Part shown: one piece after another, positions 1 through 8,215 of the stretch
How the letters are laid out: each line of letters begins with the position of its first letter
How positions within the stretch are numbered: the first letter of the stretch is position 1
Assembly (NCBI GenBank): GCA_020725195.1
Contig: DYFL01000011.1
Location: 1-56,157 of the forward strand
Source: Hydrogenophilus sp.
GTDB taxonomy: Bacteria; Pseudomonadota; Gammaproteobacteria; Burkholderiales; Thiobacillaceae
Direction of reading: 5' to 3'
Length of the DNA: 56,157 nt
Made by a program: the position numbers and the translations under genes
Notes under the pieces: model-generated
What the model saw: the letters and a program-made list of their open reading frames with translations, nothing else
What the model was told of the DNA's origin: nothing
Database searches by the model: none

Positions 1-44
1 CCGGCTGCATCACGTTCGGCAGGCATTTCTACCGTAGGAAACCC

Positions 45-389
45 GTGAACAGCCCCGCTTTTCGTGTACATACAGCGCTCGGGCCAGGATTGCTGGAATC
101 GGTATACGAGACTTGCCTCACTTGGGAACTGGAGACTGCGGGGGTTTCTTATTCCCGCCAAGTTGTCCTGCCTATTCATTACCGGGGACGCACCCTCGAA
201 TCCGGCTTGCGTCTTGATCTTCTTGTCGGCAACAGACTGATTGTCGAGCTCAAAGCCGTCGAAGCACTTGCACCGATTCATCAAGCCCAGCTCATGACCT
301 ATCTCAAACTGACAGGATATCGCCTGGGTCTCCTACTCAATTTCAATGTGGTGCACATGAAGGATGGTATTCGGCGAGTGGCTTCATGA
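45..389 (+). CDS. GxxExxY family protein, possibly 5'-incomplete
   Basis: Small protein of the GxxExxY family, which has a PD-(D/E)XK nuclease-like core; its cellular role is not established. The signature G15-x-x-E18-x-x-Y21 sits in GPGLLESVY, and D58 with E68-L-K70 resembles the nuclease D...ExK triad. The first start visible is GTG at 45, giving 114 residues. That leaves only seven residues before the conserved VH, fewer than I expect for the family. The frame is open to the left edge of the window, so the true start may lie outside, or the N-terminus may be truncated. It lies just upstream of the restriction-modification genes, but a shared function is not shown. Confidence 0.75.
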   Translation: MNSPAFRVHTALGPGLLESVYETCLTWELETAGVSYSRQVVLPIHYRGRTLESGLRLDLLVGNRLIVELKAVEALAPIHQAQLMTYLKLTGYRLGLLLNFNVVHMKDGIRRVAS

Positions 390-390
390 A

Positions 391-432
391 TGTCGCCTTC
401 CTTTGTGCCCTTCATGTCCTTTGTGGTTAGTC
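391..432. repeat. Half-copy of CCTTTGTG-type palindromic repeat
   Basis: This stretch reads as three near-repeats of a unit like CCTTTGTG / CCTTCATG / CCTTTGTGGTTA and closely matches the right arm of the inverted repeat inside hsdM (1526-1558). No matching left arm is visible, so it appears to be a one-armed remnant. It lies between the GxxExxY stop and the hsdM start, where the hsdM leader would be. Confidence 0.7.
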
Positions 433-435
433 AGA

Positions 436-2289
436 ATGGCCCGTACACGCAAGACCAAGCAACCCCTCACCACCGCCCAACAACTCTCGGCCCTGATCAA
501 ATCCGCCCGCGATATCCTGCGCAAGGACAAGGGCCTGAACGGCGACATCGACCGCCTGCCACTGCTCACCTGGGTCATGTTCCTCAAGTTCCTCGACGAC
601 CTCGAAACCCTGCACGAGGAAGAGGCGGCCCTGGACGGCCAGCCCTATCACCCCATCATCGAATCGCCCTACCGCTGGCGCGACTGGGCGGCACGGGAAG
701 ACGGCATCAGCGGCGACGAGCTGCTGGCCTTCATCGGCCAAGACACCGCCGTGCGTCCCGATGGCGTCGCAGGCTACGGCCTGTTCCGCTACCTGCGCAG
801 CCTGGCCGGCACGGGTGAGAAGGGCAGCCAGCGCGAAGTCATCGCCAACGTCTTCGGCGGCGTGCAGAACCGCATGGTCAGCGGCTACCTGCTGCGCGAC
901 ATCATCAACAAGGTCAACGGCATCCACTTCAGCGCCAGCGAGGAGATCCACACCCTCTCCCACCTCTATGAATCCATGCTGCGCGAGATGCGCGACGCGG
1001 CCGGGGATTCCGGCGAGTTCTACACCCCGCGCCCCGTCGTGCGCTTCATGGTCGAGGTGACCGCCCCCAAGCTGGGCGAGACCGTGCTGGACCCCGCCTG
1101 CGGCACCGGGGGCTTCCTGGTGGAGGCCTACGACCACCTCGCCGAGCAGGTCAAGACGCCGGACGATCGGCGCATCCTGCAACGAGAGACCCTGCACGGC
1201 CAGGAAGCCAAGCCCCTGCCCTACATGCTGGCGCAGATGAACCTGCTGCTGCACGGCCTGGAAGCGCCGATGATCGCCTACGGCAACACCCTGGCCGGCA
1301 AGCTCACCGACATCGGGGAGCGCGAGCGGGTGGACGTCATCCTGACCAATCCGCCCTTCGGCGGCGAGGAGGAGGCCGGCATCAAGGCCAACTTCCCGGC
1401 CGACAAGCAGACGGCGGAAACCGCCCTGCTCTTCCTCCAATACATCATGCGGAAGCTGAAAAGGCCCGGATCAACCACGAAGGACACCAAGGACACGAAG
1501 AATCCTTCGAGAGGAAATTCCTTTGTGTCCTTCGAGTCCTTTGTGGTGAATGACACATTTCGAGGCGGCCGCGCCGCCGTGGTCGTGCCCAACGGCACCC
1601 TGTTCGGCGACGGCGTCTCGGCCCGCATCAAGGAAGAACTGCTGGGCGAGTTCAACCTGCACACCGTCGTGCGGCTGCCCCAGGGCGTCTTCGCCCCCTA
1701 CACCGACATTCCGGCCAACCTGATCTTCTTCGACCGCACCGGCCCCACGAGCGACATCTGGTACTACGAGCTGCCGCTGCCGGAGGGCCGCAAGAAATAC
1801 AGCAAGACCGCGCCCCTGCAATACGAGGAGTTCGCCGCCTGCCTCGCCTGGTGGAACCAGCGGGAAGAGAACGCCCAGGCCTGGAAGATCGACTTCGCCG
1901 CCATCAAGGCCGATGCCCGCGCCCGTGCCGAACCGCTCTGGAGGCAGGCCGAGACCGAACGGCAGGCCGCCATGGAGCTCGGCAAGCGGTTGCGGGAGAT
2001 CGACCTCGAACTCACCGCGTCGAACGGAACGGCCAGGAAGGCGCCCCTCGAAGCCGAGCAGCGCGATCTCAAGCGCCGCCAGCAGGCGCACGAGGAAGCC
2101 GCCAAGGCTGCCCAGAGGGAAGGTGACGCCATCTACTGGCCCATCTACAACCTGGACCTCAAGAATCCGCATGCCAAGGCCGGCCTGGAGCATGCCGACC
2201 CGAAAGACCTGGTGGCGGCGATGCGCGCCAGGGAGCAGGACGTGATGCGCCTGCTGGCAGAAATCGAGGCCCTGGTGAGCGAGGCCTGA
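436..2289 (+). CDS. hsdM: Type I restriction-modification DNA methyltransferase subunit HsdM
   Basis: N6-adenine methyltransferase subunit that works with HsdS to modify (and, with HsdR, restrict) DNA. The N-terminal helical domain (about residues 10-150) is followed by the SAM-binding motif DPACGTGGFL near residue 219 and the catalytic motif NPPF near 305. ATG at 436 is preferred because the protein begins in typical HsdM fashion there; the 24 codons upstream fall in a repeat remnant. About 31 residues at 345-375 (S/T/K-rich, then FVSFESFVV) do not look like HsdM. They coincide exactly with an inverted repeat, and family sequence resumes at GGRAAVVVPNGTLFG. The first downstream gene starts 2 bases after the stop. 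Whether the enzyme tolerates the insert is unknown. Confidence 0.93.
   Translation: MARTRKTKQPLTTAQQLSALIKSARDILRKDKGLNGDIDRLPLLTWVMFLKFLDDLETLHEEEAALDGQPYHPIIESPYRWRDWAAREDGISGDELLAFIGQDTAVRPDGVAGYGLFRYLRSLAGTGEKGSQREVIANVFGGVQNRMVSGYLLRDIINKVNGIHFSASEEIHTLSHLYESMLREMRDAAGDSGEFYTPRPVVRFMVEVTAPKLGETVLDPACGTGGFLVEAYDHLAEQVKTPDDRRILQRETLHGQEAKPLPYMLAQMNLLLHGLEAPMIAYGNTLAGKLTDIGERERVDVILTNPPFGGEEEAGIKANFPADKQTAETALLFLQYIMRKLKRPGSTTKDTKDTKNPSRGNSFVSFESFVVNDTFRGGRAAVVVPNGTLFGDGVSARIKEELLGEFNLHTVVRLPQGVFAPYTDIPANLIFFDRTGPTSDIWYYELPLPEGRKKYSKTAPLQYEEFAACLAWWNQREENAQAWKIDFAAIKADARARAEPLWRQAETERQAAMELGKRLREIDLELTASNGTARKAPLEAEQRDLKRRQQAHEEAAKAAQREGDAIYWPIYNLDLKNPHAKAGLEHADPKDLVAAMRAREQDVMRLLAEIEALVSEA
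1468..1559. repeat. Palindromic repeat inserted in frame within hsdM
   Basis: Two arms of about 33 bp (left 1468-1502, right 1522-1556) are imperfect reverse complements. Each is made of tandem units like ACCACGAAGGACAC. The insertion keeps the hsdM reading frame and encodes roughly 31 extra residues. A related half-copy precedes hsdM. Confidence 0.85.
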
Positions 2290-2291
2290 CC

Positions 2292-3428
2292 ATGGCGAAA
2301 CCCAGGCTCCCCACCGCCTACGGCGAGGTCCACACCGGCATCGTCGAACTGCTGGAATCCGCCCGGCGCGCCGCCGCCCGCAGCGTCAACGCCCTGATGA
2401 CCGCCAGCTATTGGGAGATCGGCCGGCGCATCGTCGAGTTCGAGCAGGGCGGCAGGGGCCGGGCGAAGTACGGAGCAGCCCTGATCGAGCGGCTGGCGGA
2501 GGACCTGACACACCGGTTTGGGCGCGGCTTCAGCCGCCAGAATCTTCAGCAGATGCGGGCGTTTTATCTGGCGTGGCCCTCAGACTCGATTTGCCAGACA
2601 GTGTCTGGCGAATTCAAAGCCCTCGAAAATCCGCAGACAGCGTCTGGGCTTTTGCCCAACCTCGCCACCCTGGCGACCCGCTTCCCGCTGCCCTGGTCGG
2701 CCTACGTGCGGCTGCTGGCGGTGAAGAGCGAGGCCGCTCGCGCCTTCTACGAAACCGAGGCCCTGCGCTGCGGCTGGTCGGTACGCCAGCTCGACCGGCA
2801 GATCGGCAGCCAGTTCTACGAGCGCGTCGCCCTCTCCAGGAACAAGGCGGCCATGCTGAAGAAGGCCGAAAAGGCCGAGCCCCACGACCTGATGACGCCC
2901 GAGGAGGCCATCAAGGACCCCTTCGTGCTGGAGTTCCTGGCCCTCAAGGACGAGTACTCCGAGAGCGACCTGGAAGAAGCGCTGATTCAGCGCCTTGCCG
3001 ACTTCCTGCTGGAACTGGGCGACGACTTCGCCTTCCTCGGCCGCCAGCGGCGCCTGCGCATCGACGACAACTGGTTCCGCGTCGACCTGGTCTTCTTCCA
3101 CCGCCGCCTGCGCTGCCTGGTCATCATCGACCTCAAGGCCGGCCGCTTCAGCTACGCCGACGCCGGCCAGATGCACCTCTACCTCAACTACGCCCGCGAG
3201 CACTGGATGAAGCCCGGCGAGAACCCGCCGGTAGGCCTCATCCTCTGCGCCGACAAGGGCGCGGCCGAGGCCCATTACGCCCTCGACAACCTGCCCAACA
3301 AGGTGCTCGCCGCCGAATACCAGACCGTGCTGCCCGACGAGAGGCTGATCGCCGAGGAGCTGGAGCGGTCACGGCGGGAGCTGGAGGCTCGGCGACTGGC
3401 CAAGCCCAAGACGGAGGGCGAAGCGTGA
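2292..3428 (+). CDS. DUF1016 (YhcG-type) PD-(D/E)XK nuclease-domain protein
   Basis: Protein of 378 residues with an N-terminal DUF1016 domain (about 10-170, includes the family block SVRQLDRQIGSQFYERVALS) and a C-terminal nuclease-like domain. In that domain RVDLVFFHRR...VIIDLKAGRF supplies the D and DxK residues. Proteins of this family often sit inside type I restriction loci; their biochemical role is not settled. It starts 2 nt after hsdM stops, and its TGA overlaps the GTG start of hsdS, so all three are probably one operon. Residues about 98-121 contain two QTxSG motifs encoded by DNA palindromes (see findings). Confidence 0.85.
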   Translation: MAKPRLPTAYGEVHTGIVELLESARRAAARSVNALMTASYWEIGRRIVEFEQGGRGRAKYGAALIERLAEDLTHRFGRGFSRQNLQQMRAFYLAWPSDSICQTVSGEFKALENPQTASGLLPNLATLATRFPLPWSAYVRLLAVKSEAARAFYETEALRCGWSVRQLDRQIGSQFYERVALSRNKAAMLKKAEKAEPHDLMTPEEAIKDPFVLEFLALKDEYSESDLEEALIQRLADFLLELGDDFAFLGRQRRLRIDDNWFRVDLVFFHRRLRCLVIIDLKAGRFSYADAGQMHLYLNYAREHWMKPGENPPVGLILCADKGAAEAHYALDNLPNKVLAAEYQTVLPDERLIAEELERSRRELEARRLAKPKTEGEA

Positions 3429-4585
3429 GTTCGTGGCCATGCATCAAACTTCGAGAGTTGCTCTCGCTTGACCTAAACAAGGAACCGATTGATGCGTCGA
3501 AACGCTATGAAATGGTTGGGGTGTTGAGCTTCGGAAGAGGCCTATTCAATCGGGAACCGATAGATGCGGGAAACACTAGCTACAAGTATTTCCTGCGGCT
3601 CAAAGAAGAACACATTGTCATGAGTCAGCTCTTCGGTTGGGAAGGCGCTCTGGCGCTCAGTTCAGCCGAGTTCGCCGGGCGATATGTGTCACCTCAGTTC
3701 CCAACATTCCTTTGCGATGAAGGCAGAATTGATCGCAACTTTCTTGGTTGGGCCATGCGCCAGCCTAGATTCTGGAATGAACTAGGCAGTAGAGCGAAAG
3801 GTATGGGGGACCGACGCAGAACGCTGAATCCTGATGCTTTGTTCGAGTCCGAGATCCCGCTACCTACCCTTACCGAACAGCTGGCCATCGTCGCCCGCCT
3901 CGACACGCTGGAAGACAAGGCCCGGCAGGTGACGGAACACCTCGACGCCATCGAGGCCGATGCCGAACGCCTGTTGGCGGTGCGCTTCCGCGAGGCCATC
4001 GCCGATGCACCCTATCGCCCGATGGCCGAGGTCGCCCCCGTTGTAAAACGCCCCGTCGATATCGACCTGGAAAAGACCTACAACGAGGTCGGCGCACGCT
4101 CATTCGGCAAGGGATTGTTCACCAAGCCAACCTTTGACGGCGCTGAAGCCACTTGGCAGAAGCCGGTTTGGATCGAGCCCGGTGACTTGGTGTTCAGCAA
4201 CATCAAGGCGTGGGAGGGAGCCATTGCCGTTGCAGGTCCAATGCACGCTGACTGTATCGCGTCTCATCGCTACATCACATGCGTGCCGGATCGTCGTCTC
4301 TCCAGCGCGGATTTTCTGCGCTACTACCTGCTGACCGACGAGGGTCTGGAAAAGATCGGCAGAGCCTCACCCGGCACTGCCGACCGCAACCGCACCTTGA
4401 GCATGACGAACCTGATGGCCATCGAGGTGCCCGTCCCGTCACTTGAAGCCCAGCAGGCGTTCGACACCCTGCAAGCCAAGGCCGCCGAACTGAAAGCGCG
4501 GCACGCCGCCATCCGCGAAGCCAATGCCGCCCTGGTGCCGGCAACGCTGGAGAGGGTTTTCTCGGGCGCGGCGCAGCACGCGTAG
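3425..4585 (+). CDS. hsdS: Type I restriction-modification specificity subunit HsdS
   Basis: DNA-sequence recognition subunit for the HsdM methylase. The 386 residues show the expected pattern of two target-recognition domains (about 1-150 and 195-335). Each is followed by a conserved helical spacer: LPTLTEQLAIVARLDTLEDK, then VPSLEAQQAFDTLQAKAAEL. GTG at 3425 is chosen because it overlaps the upstream TGA and has GGAGGG about 8 nt before it. An in-frame open region continues far upstream but is only a shadow of DUF1016. The stop codon TAG lies inside the palindromic repeat that follows. No hsdR is present in the window. Confidence 0.9.
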   Translation: MSSWPCIKLRELLSLDLNKEPIDASKRYEMVGVLSFGRGLFNREPIDAGNTSYKYFLRLKEEHIVMSQLFGWEGALALSSAEFAGRYVSPQFPTFLCDEGRIDRNFLGWAMRQPRFWNELGSRAKGMGDRRRTLNPDALFESEIPLPTLTEQLAIVARLDTLEDKARQVTEHLDAIEADAERLLAVRFREAIADAPYRPMAEVAPVVKRPVDIDLEKTYNEVGARSFGKGLFTKPTFDGAEATWQKPVWIEPGDLVFSNIKAWEGAIAVAGPMHADCIASHRYITCVPDRRLSSADFLRYYLLTDEGLEKIGRASPGTADRNRTLSMTNLMAIEVPVPSLEAQQAFDTLQAKAAELKARHAAIREANAALVPATLERVFSGAAQHA

Positions 4586-4653
4586 GGCGGATGAGCCGGA
4601 GGCGTTATCCGCCGTATGGCATACGGCGGAATGCGCTACGCTATTCCGCCCTA
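4582..4653. repeat. GTAGGGCGGA-type inverted repeat
   Basis: Left arm 4582-4617 and right arm 4619-4653 are near-perfect reverse complements. Both are bounded by GTAGGGCGGA and CCGCCGTATG, with a GCGCTACGC-like variable centre. The hsdS stop codon is the TAG of the left arm. Confidence 0.85.
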
Positions 4654-4770
4654 CTCACTACATCTGACCAGCGCGGAACTAGGCAGCCCTCTCCGGCCGA
4701 CTAGCGATCCTTCGTTGCGCTCGCGCTTTGAGTCCGGTTATGGCCAAGAACAGCCAGACGTTACAGCCTC

Positions 4771-5070
4771 TCAGCCTTCCGACACGGTTCCTGAAATCAC
4801 GGCCAAAATCCCATCCGCCATCCAGGCCCGGTTGCGCCTCTGGCCGGTGATCTCCCGCAGGACGCCGATACCGACCAGGTCGTCGATGGCCCCTTGGGCG
4901 GTGCGGAAATTCACCTGGAAACGATCCCTTATCCTCGGCGCGGTGGTGACCGGGTTGAGGAACAGGGCATCCTGCAGCGGCAGCGTGATCTTGGAAATGC
5001 GGCGAGCAGCAAGGCGTTGCCGGCAATCATCATCACGGTGGCGCTCGAAGAAGGTCGACAGGTAAAGCAA
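4771..5070 (-). pseudogene. Fic-family protein remnant (C-terminal part, internally deleted)
   Basis: The reading begins LLYLSTFFERHRDD, the helix that follows the Fic core, then jumps to a C-terminal winged-helix-like segment (DALFLNPVTT...VGIGVLREITGQRRNRAWM). The whole Fic motif region is absent and the sequence between these blocks is shortened, so this is a decayed copy. Its closest visible relative by pattern is the intact Fic gene just downstream in coordinates (5328-6494). Confidence 0.6.
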
Positions 5071-5080
5071 TGACGCCGAA

Positions 5081-5331
5081 TTACTCCACGAGCACCCGGA
5101 AGAACTCGTCGTTGATGCAGTACTTCTCCCGCCCGATCTTCACCCGCGCAAAAGGCCGATGCGCTCCAGTTCCTGCAGGTACTTCGAGGCGGCCTGGCGG
5201 TGGCCCAGGCGGGCTTCTTCCAGGAAGCGTATCTTGCAGTAGGAGTGGCGAAGGTGGCTGAAGATCTGGCCATCCCCGCGCTGAACCTGAAGTGCGCTGT
5301 TTTTCGGATTGCGCATTTTGTCTCCCTTCAT
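5081..5331 (-). pseudogene. Second Fic-type C-terminal remnant, frameshifted
   Basis: From an ATG overlapping the stop of the intact Fic gene (ATGA), the frame encodes YCKIRFLEEARLGHRQAASK..LERIGLLR, typical of the C-terminal winged helix of some Fic proteins. It then stops. A second frame continues from about 5155 with VKIGREKYCINDEFFRVLVE and a TAA at 5081. One frameshift near 5145-5155 rejoins the two. The Fic catalytic domain is missing. It could still be a short expressed DNA-binding peptide, but the frameshift argues for decay. Confidence 0.6.
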
Positions 5332-6494
5332 CGAATCGGCTCCGCCCCCTCGCTCAGGATCGCGAGGTAGGGGGCATAGGAATAGACGCGGTCGCGCTTC
5401 TTGCCGGTGGTTTCGCGCACGATGCCCAGTGGCTCCATGCGGCGGATAGCCGCGCCGATGGCGGGCGCGCTCATGTCCAGGCCTTGCATGGCCTGGGCGA
5501 CGGTGAAGATCGGCTTCTTCTGCATGTATTCGTGCAGGCGCTGACCGGTGGCGGCGGCCTTGCCCGCTTGCGCGATGTGCCGGCGGTGCGTCTCGAACAG
5601 CGCGAGGATGCGCCGCGCGGTCTCCGTGGCGCCCTCTGCCGTTTCTTCGACGCCGGTGAGGAAGAAGCCTAGCCAGCCTTCCCAGTCGCCGGTTTCGCGC
5701 ACCCTTTGCAGCCAGTCGTAATAGGCCTCGCGGTGGGTCTTGAAGTAGAGGCTGAGATAGAGCAGCGGCTCGTGCAACGCGCCCTCGCCGCAGAGCAGCA
5801 GGGTGATGAGCAGACGGCCCATACGCCCGTTGCCGTCCAGAAAGGGGTGGATGGTCTCGAACTGCACATGGGCTAGCGCGGCCTTGATCAGCAGGGGCGT
5901 GGGCTCGGGGTCGTCGTGCAGGAATTTTTCCAGGGCACCCAGGCAGGCCATCACCTCTTCCGGCGGGGGCGGCACGAAGCGGGCGTTGCCGGGCCGGCTG
6001 CCGCCGATCCAGTTTTGCGAGCGGCGAAATTCGCCCGGGTCTTTTGCTGCGCCGCGTCCGTCGCGCAGCAGGATGGCATGCATCTCGCGGATCAAGCGCA
6101 GGGACAATGGAAAATTGTCCTGGCGCATGCGGCGCAGGCCATGATCCATGGCCGCGACGTAGTTGGACACCTCGCGCACGTCGTCCACGCTCACTTCCGG
6201 CGTCTGCTCGCCCTCGAACAGCAACAGGTCGGAAAGCGAGGATTGGGTGCCCTCGATCTGGCTGGAGAGCAGTGCCTCCTTGCGCACATAGAAATAGAGG
6301 AACAAGGCGGTGTCGGGCAAGACGGCGGATATGCCGTCAAGCCGGCCGATGGCGAGATGGGCCCGTTCCAGTTGGCCTTGCAGCTTGGCGTCGATCGCCA
6401 GCGGCGGCTCGGGCGGAAGCGGAGCAGGCAGGTACGCCCGATAGCTTTCGCCGGCGACGCTGCATTGCCGATAGCCGCCTGTCGTTCTGTTCAT
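5328..6494 (-). CDS. Fic-domain AMP-transferase with C-terminal winged helix
   Basis: Fic enzymes transfer AMP (or a related group) from a nucleotide to a protein hydroxyl. The complete motif HPFLDGNGRMGR lies near residues 215-226. The N-terminal inhibitory motif (S/T)xxxE(G/N) is present as SSQIEG near 77-82, so the protein is a self-inhibited, class II-like Fic. The C-terminal 65 residues form a winged-helix-like segment (LGIVRETTGKKRDRVYSY), implying DNA binding and possibly autoregulation through the dyads upstream of its start. Length 388 residues is normal. Two decayed relatives lie downstream. Confidence 0.9.
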   Translation of the reverse strand: MNRTTGGYRQCSVAGESYRAYLPAPLPPEPPLAIDAKLQGQLERAHLAIGRLDGISAVLPDTALFLYFYVRKEALLSSQIEGTQSSLSDLLLFEGEQTPEVSVDDVREVSNYVAAMDHGLRRMRQDNFPLSLRLIREMHAILLRDGRGAAKDPGEFRRSQNWIGGSRPGNARFVPPPPEEVMACLGALEKFLHDDPEPTPLLIKAALAHVQFETIHPFLDGNGRMGRLLITLLLCGEGALHEPLLYLSLYFKTHREAYYDWLQRVRETGDWEGWLGFFLTGVEETAEGATETARRILALFETHRRHIAQAGKAAATGQRLHEYMQKKPIFTVAQAMQGLDMSAPAIGAAIRRMEPLGIVRETTGKKRDRVYSYAPYLAILSEGAEPIR

Positions 6495-6520
6495 GGCCTT
6501 CCCCCGTCGCTCACCCGGGC

Positions 6521-6573
6521 ACTATTAAAACTTAACGCGTCAAATTTTAATAGTCTTGCGCGTTATTTAACGC
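6521..6573. promoter_or_regulatory. Dyad operator candidate upstream of the Fic gene
   Basis: Perfect 10-bp inverted repeat ACTATTAAAA (6521-6530) / TTTTAATAGT (6545-6554), followed by a second perfect palindrome GCGTTATTTAACGC (6560-6573). The first dyad is centred about 43 bp before the Fic ATG. It contains an AT-rich promoter-like region and TTGACG on the minus strand. A winged-helix domain at the Fic C-terminus would be a natural ligand; this is inference. Confidence 0.45.
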
Positions 6574-6604
6574 TGCTTTAATTGCTGCTGTTGCCACGAG
6601 GCCA

Positions 6605-6643
6605 CTAAAAAGAGAAAAGGCCGCAACTTTTAATAGCGGCCTT
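6605..6643 (-). terminator. Intrinsic terminator of ahcY
   Basis: On the minus strand a perfect 8-bp stem (AAGGCCGC, 6643-6636, with GCGGCCTT, 6624-6617) and an 11-nt loop is followed by a T-rich run (6616-6607). It lies 78 bp past the ahcY stop. The loop repeats the 9-mer TTTTAATAG seen in the Fic operator dyad. Confidence 0.75.
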
Positions 6644-6675
6644 CCTTATTAAAGCCGGCTTTAGCAGCCGGGCTT

Positions 6676-6720
6676 CCCCTCTCCCCCACCCCCTCCCCCG
6701 CTTGCGGGGGAGGGGGTGGA
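6676..6720. repeat. CCCTCTCCC-type G/C-tract palindrome
   Basis: CCCCCTCCCCCGC-TTG-GCGGGGGAGGGGG hairpin immediately next to the ahcY stop codon. It belongs to a family seen again at 8146-8214, 31012-31055 and 45108-45166, and possibly at 23125-23157. Confidence 0.7.
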
Positions 6721-8130
6721 TCAGTACCGGTAGTGCTCGGCCTTGTACGGGCCTTCCACCGGCACGCCGATGTAGGCAGCCTGCTCGGGGGTGAGTACGC
6801 TGAGCTGGGCGTTGAGCTTCTTCAACTGCAGCCGGGCGACCTTCTCGTCCAGGTGCTTGGGCAGGGTGTAGACGCCCACCGGGTACTTGTCGGTGTGCTG
6901 GAACAGCTCCATCTGGGCGATGGTCTGGTTGGCGAAGCTGGAGCTCATCACGTAGCTGGGGTGTCCGGTGGCGCAGCCGAGGTTCACCAGCCGGCCCTTG
7001 GCGAGCAGGATGATGCGTTTTCCGTCCGGGAAGATCACGTGGTCGACCTGGGGCTTGATCTCCTCCCAGCGGTACTTCTCGATCGAGGCGACGTCGATTT
7101 CATTATCAAAATGCCCGATGTTGCAGACGATGGCCTGGTCCTTCATGGCGGCCATGTGGTCGTGGGTGATGACGTGGTAGTTGCCGGTGGCGGTGACGAA
7201 GATGTCGGCCTTGTCGGCGGCGTATTCCATGGTCACCACGCGGTAGCCTTCCATGGCGGCCTGCAGGGCGCAGATGGGGTCCACCTCGGTGACCCACACT
7301 TGTGCCGATAGCGCGCGCAGGGCCTGGGCGCTGCCCTTGCCCACGTCGCCGTAGCCGCAGACCACGGCGATCTTGCCGGCGACCATGACGTCGGTGGCGC
7401 GCTTGATGCCGTCGACCAGGGACTCGCGGCAGCCGTAGAGGTTGTCGAACTTGCTCTTGGTCACCGAGTCGTTGACGTTGATCGCGGGGAACCTGAGCTC
7501 GCCGCGCTCCGCCATCTGGTAGAGGCGGTGCACGCCGGTGGTGGTCTCCTCGGTCACGCCCTTGATGTGCTGGATCCGGGTGGAGTACCAGGTCGGGTCC
7601 TTGGCGAGCTTGGCCTTGATCGCGGCGAAGAGGATGGTCTCCTCCTCGCTGGTGGGCTTGGCCAGGACGCCGATATCCTTCTCCGCCTTGGTGCCCAGGT
7701 GCAGGAGCAGGGTGGCGTCGCCGCCGTCGTCCAGGATCATGTTCGAGTAGCCGCCGTCCGGCCACTCGAAGATCCGGTGGGTGTAGTCCCAGTAGTCGGC
7801 GAGGCTCTCGCCCTTGACCGCATAGACCGGGATGCCGTCGGCGGCGATGGCGGCGGCGGCGTGGTCCTGGGTGGAGAAGATGTTGCACGAGGCCCAGCGC
7901 ACCTCGGCGCCCAGGGCGGTCAGGGTCTCGATGAGCACCGCGGTCTGGATGGTCATGTGCAGGCTGCCGGTGATGCGGGCGCCCTTGAGCGGCTGGGTCT
8001 TGGCGTATTCCTCGCGGATCGCCATGAGGCCGGGCATCTCGGTCTCGGCGATCTTGATTTCCTTGCGGCCCCAGTCGGCCAGGGCGAGGTCTGCGACTTG
8101 AAAGTCGGTGAAATTGCTGGGCGCGTTCAT
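6721..8130 (-). CDS. ahcY: S-adenosylhomocysteine hydrolase
   Basis: Cytosolic NAD-dependent enzyme that splits S-adenosylhomocysteine into adenosine and homocysteine, completing the methylation cycle with MetK (next gene upstream). The 469 residues include the substrate/catalytic block [11 protein letters not shown], the NAD-binding [11 protein letters not shown] and the C-terminal KAEHYRY typical of the family. Start ATG 8130 is preceded by AAGGAG (tcaAGGAGtcaagca). The gene is controlled by an SAH riboswitch at 8216-8294. A palindromic repeat now separates that switch from the ribosome-binding site. Confidence 0.97.
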   Translation of the reverse strand: MNAPSNFTDFQVADLALADWGRKEIKIAETEMPGLMAIREEYAKTQPLKGARITGSLHMTIQTAVLIETLTALGAEVRWASCNIFSTQDHAAAAIAADGIPVYAVKGESLADYWDYTHRIFEWPDGGYSNMILDDGGDATLLLHLGTKAEKDIGVLAKPTSEEETILFAAIKAKLAKDPTWYSTRIQHIKGVTEETTTGVHRLYQMAERGELRFPAINVNDSVTKSKFDNLYGCRESLVDGIKRATDVMVAGKIAVVCGYGDVGKGSAQALRALSAQVWVTEVDPICALQAAMEGYRVVTMEYAADKADIFVTATGNYHVITHDHMAAMKDQAIVCNIGHFDNEIDVASIEKYRWEEIKPQVDHVIFPDGKRIILLAKGRLVNLGCATGHPSYVMSSSFANQTIAQMELFQHTDKYPVGVYTLPKHLDEKVARLQLKKLNAQLSVLTPEQAAYIGVPVEGPYKAEHYRY

Positions 8131-8145
8131 TGCTTGACTCCTTGA

Positions 8146-8214
8146 ATTACCCCCTCACCCCGACCCTCTCCCGCGAGGGGAGAGGGGGACTGAGGTGTCG
8201 CTATGCGACGTTAA
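8146..8214. repeat. CCCTCTCCC-type palindrome with GTCGCTATGCGAC side hairpin
   Basis: A CCCTCTCCC...GGGAGAGGG hairpin (8150-8190) is joined to a smaller GTCGC-TAT-GCGAC hairpin (8197-8209). Copies in mpl (31012) and at the thiE 3' end (45108) have the same two-part design. This copy lies between the SAH riboswitch and ahcY. Confidence 0.75.
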
Positions 8215-8215
8215 T

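Noticed and set aside
4586-5080. Degraded hsdR after hsdS
   Set aside because: The recognisable fragments belong to Fic-type proteins on the minus strand; no helicase motifs were found.
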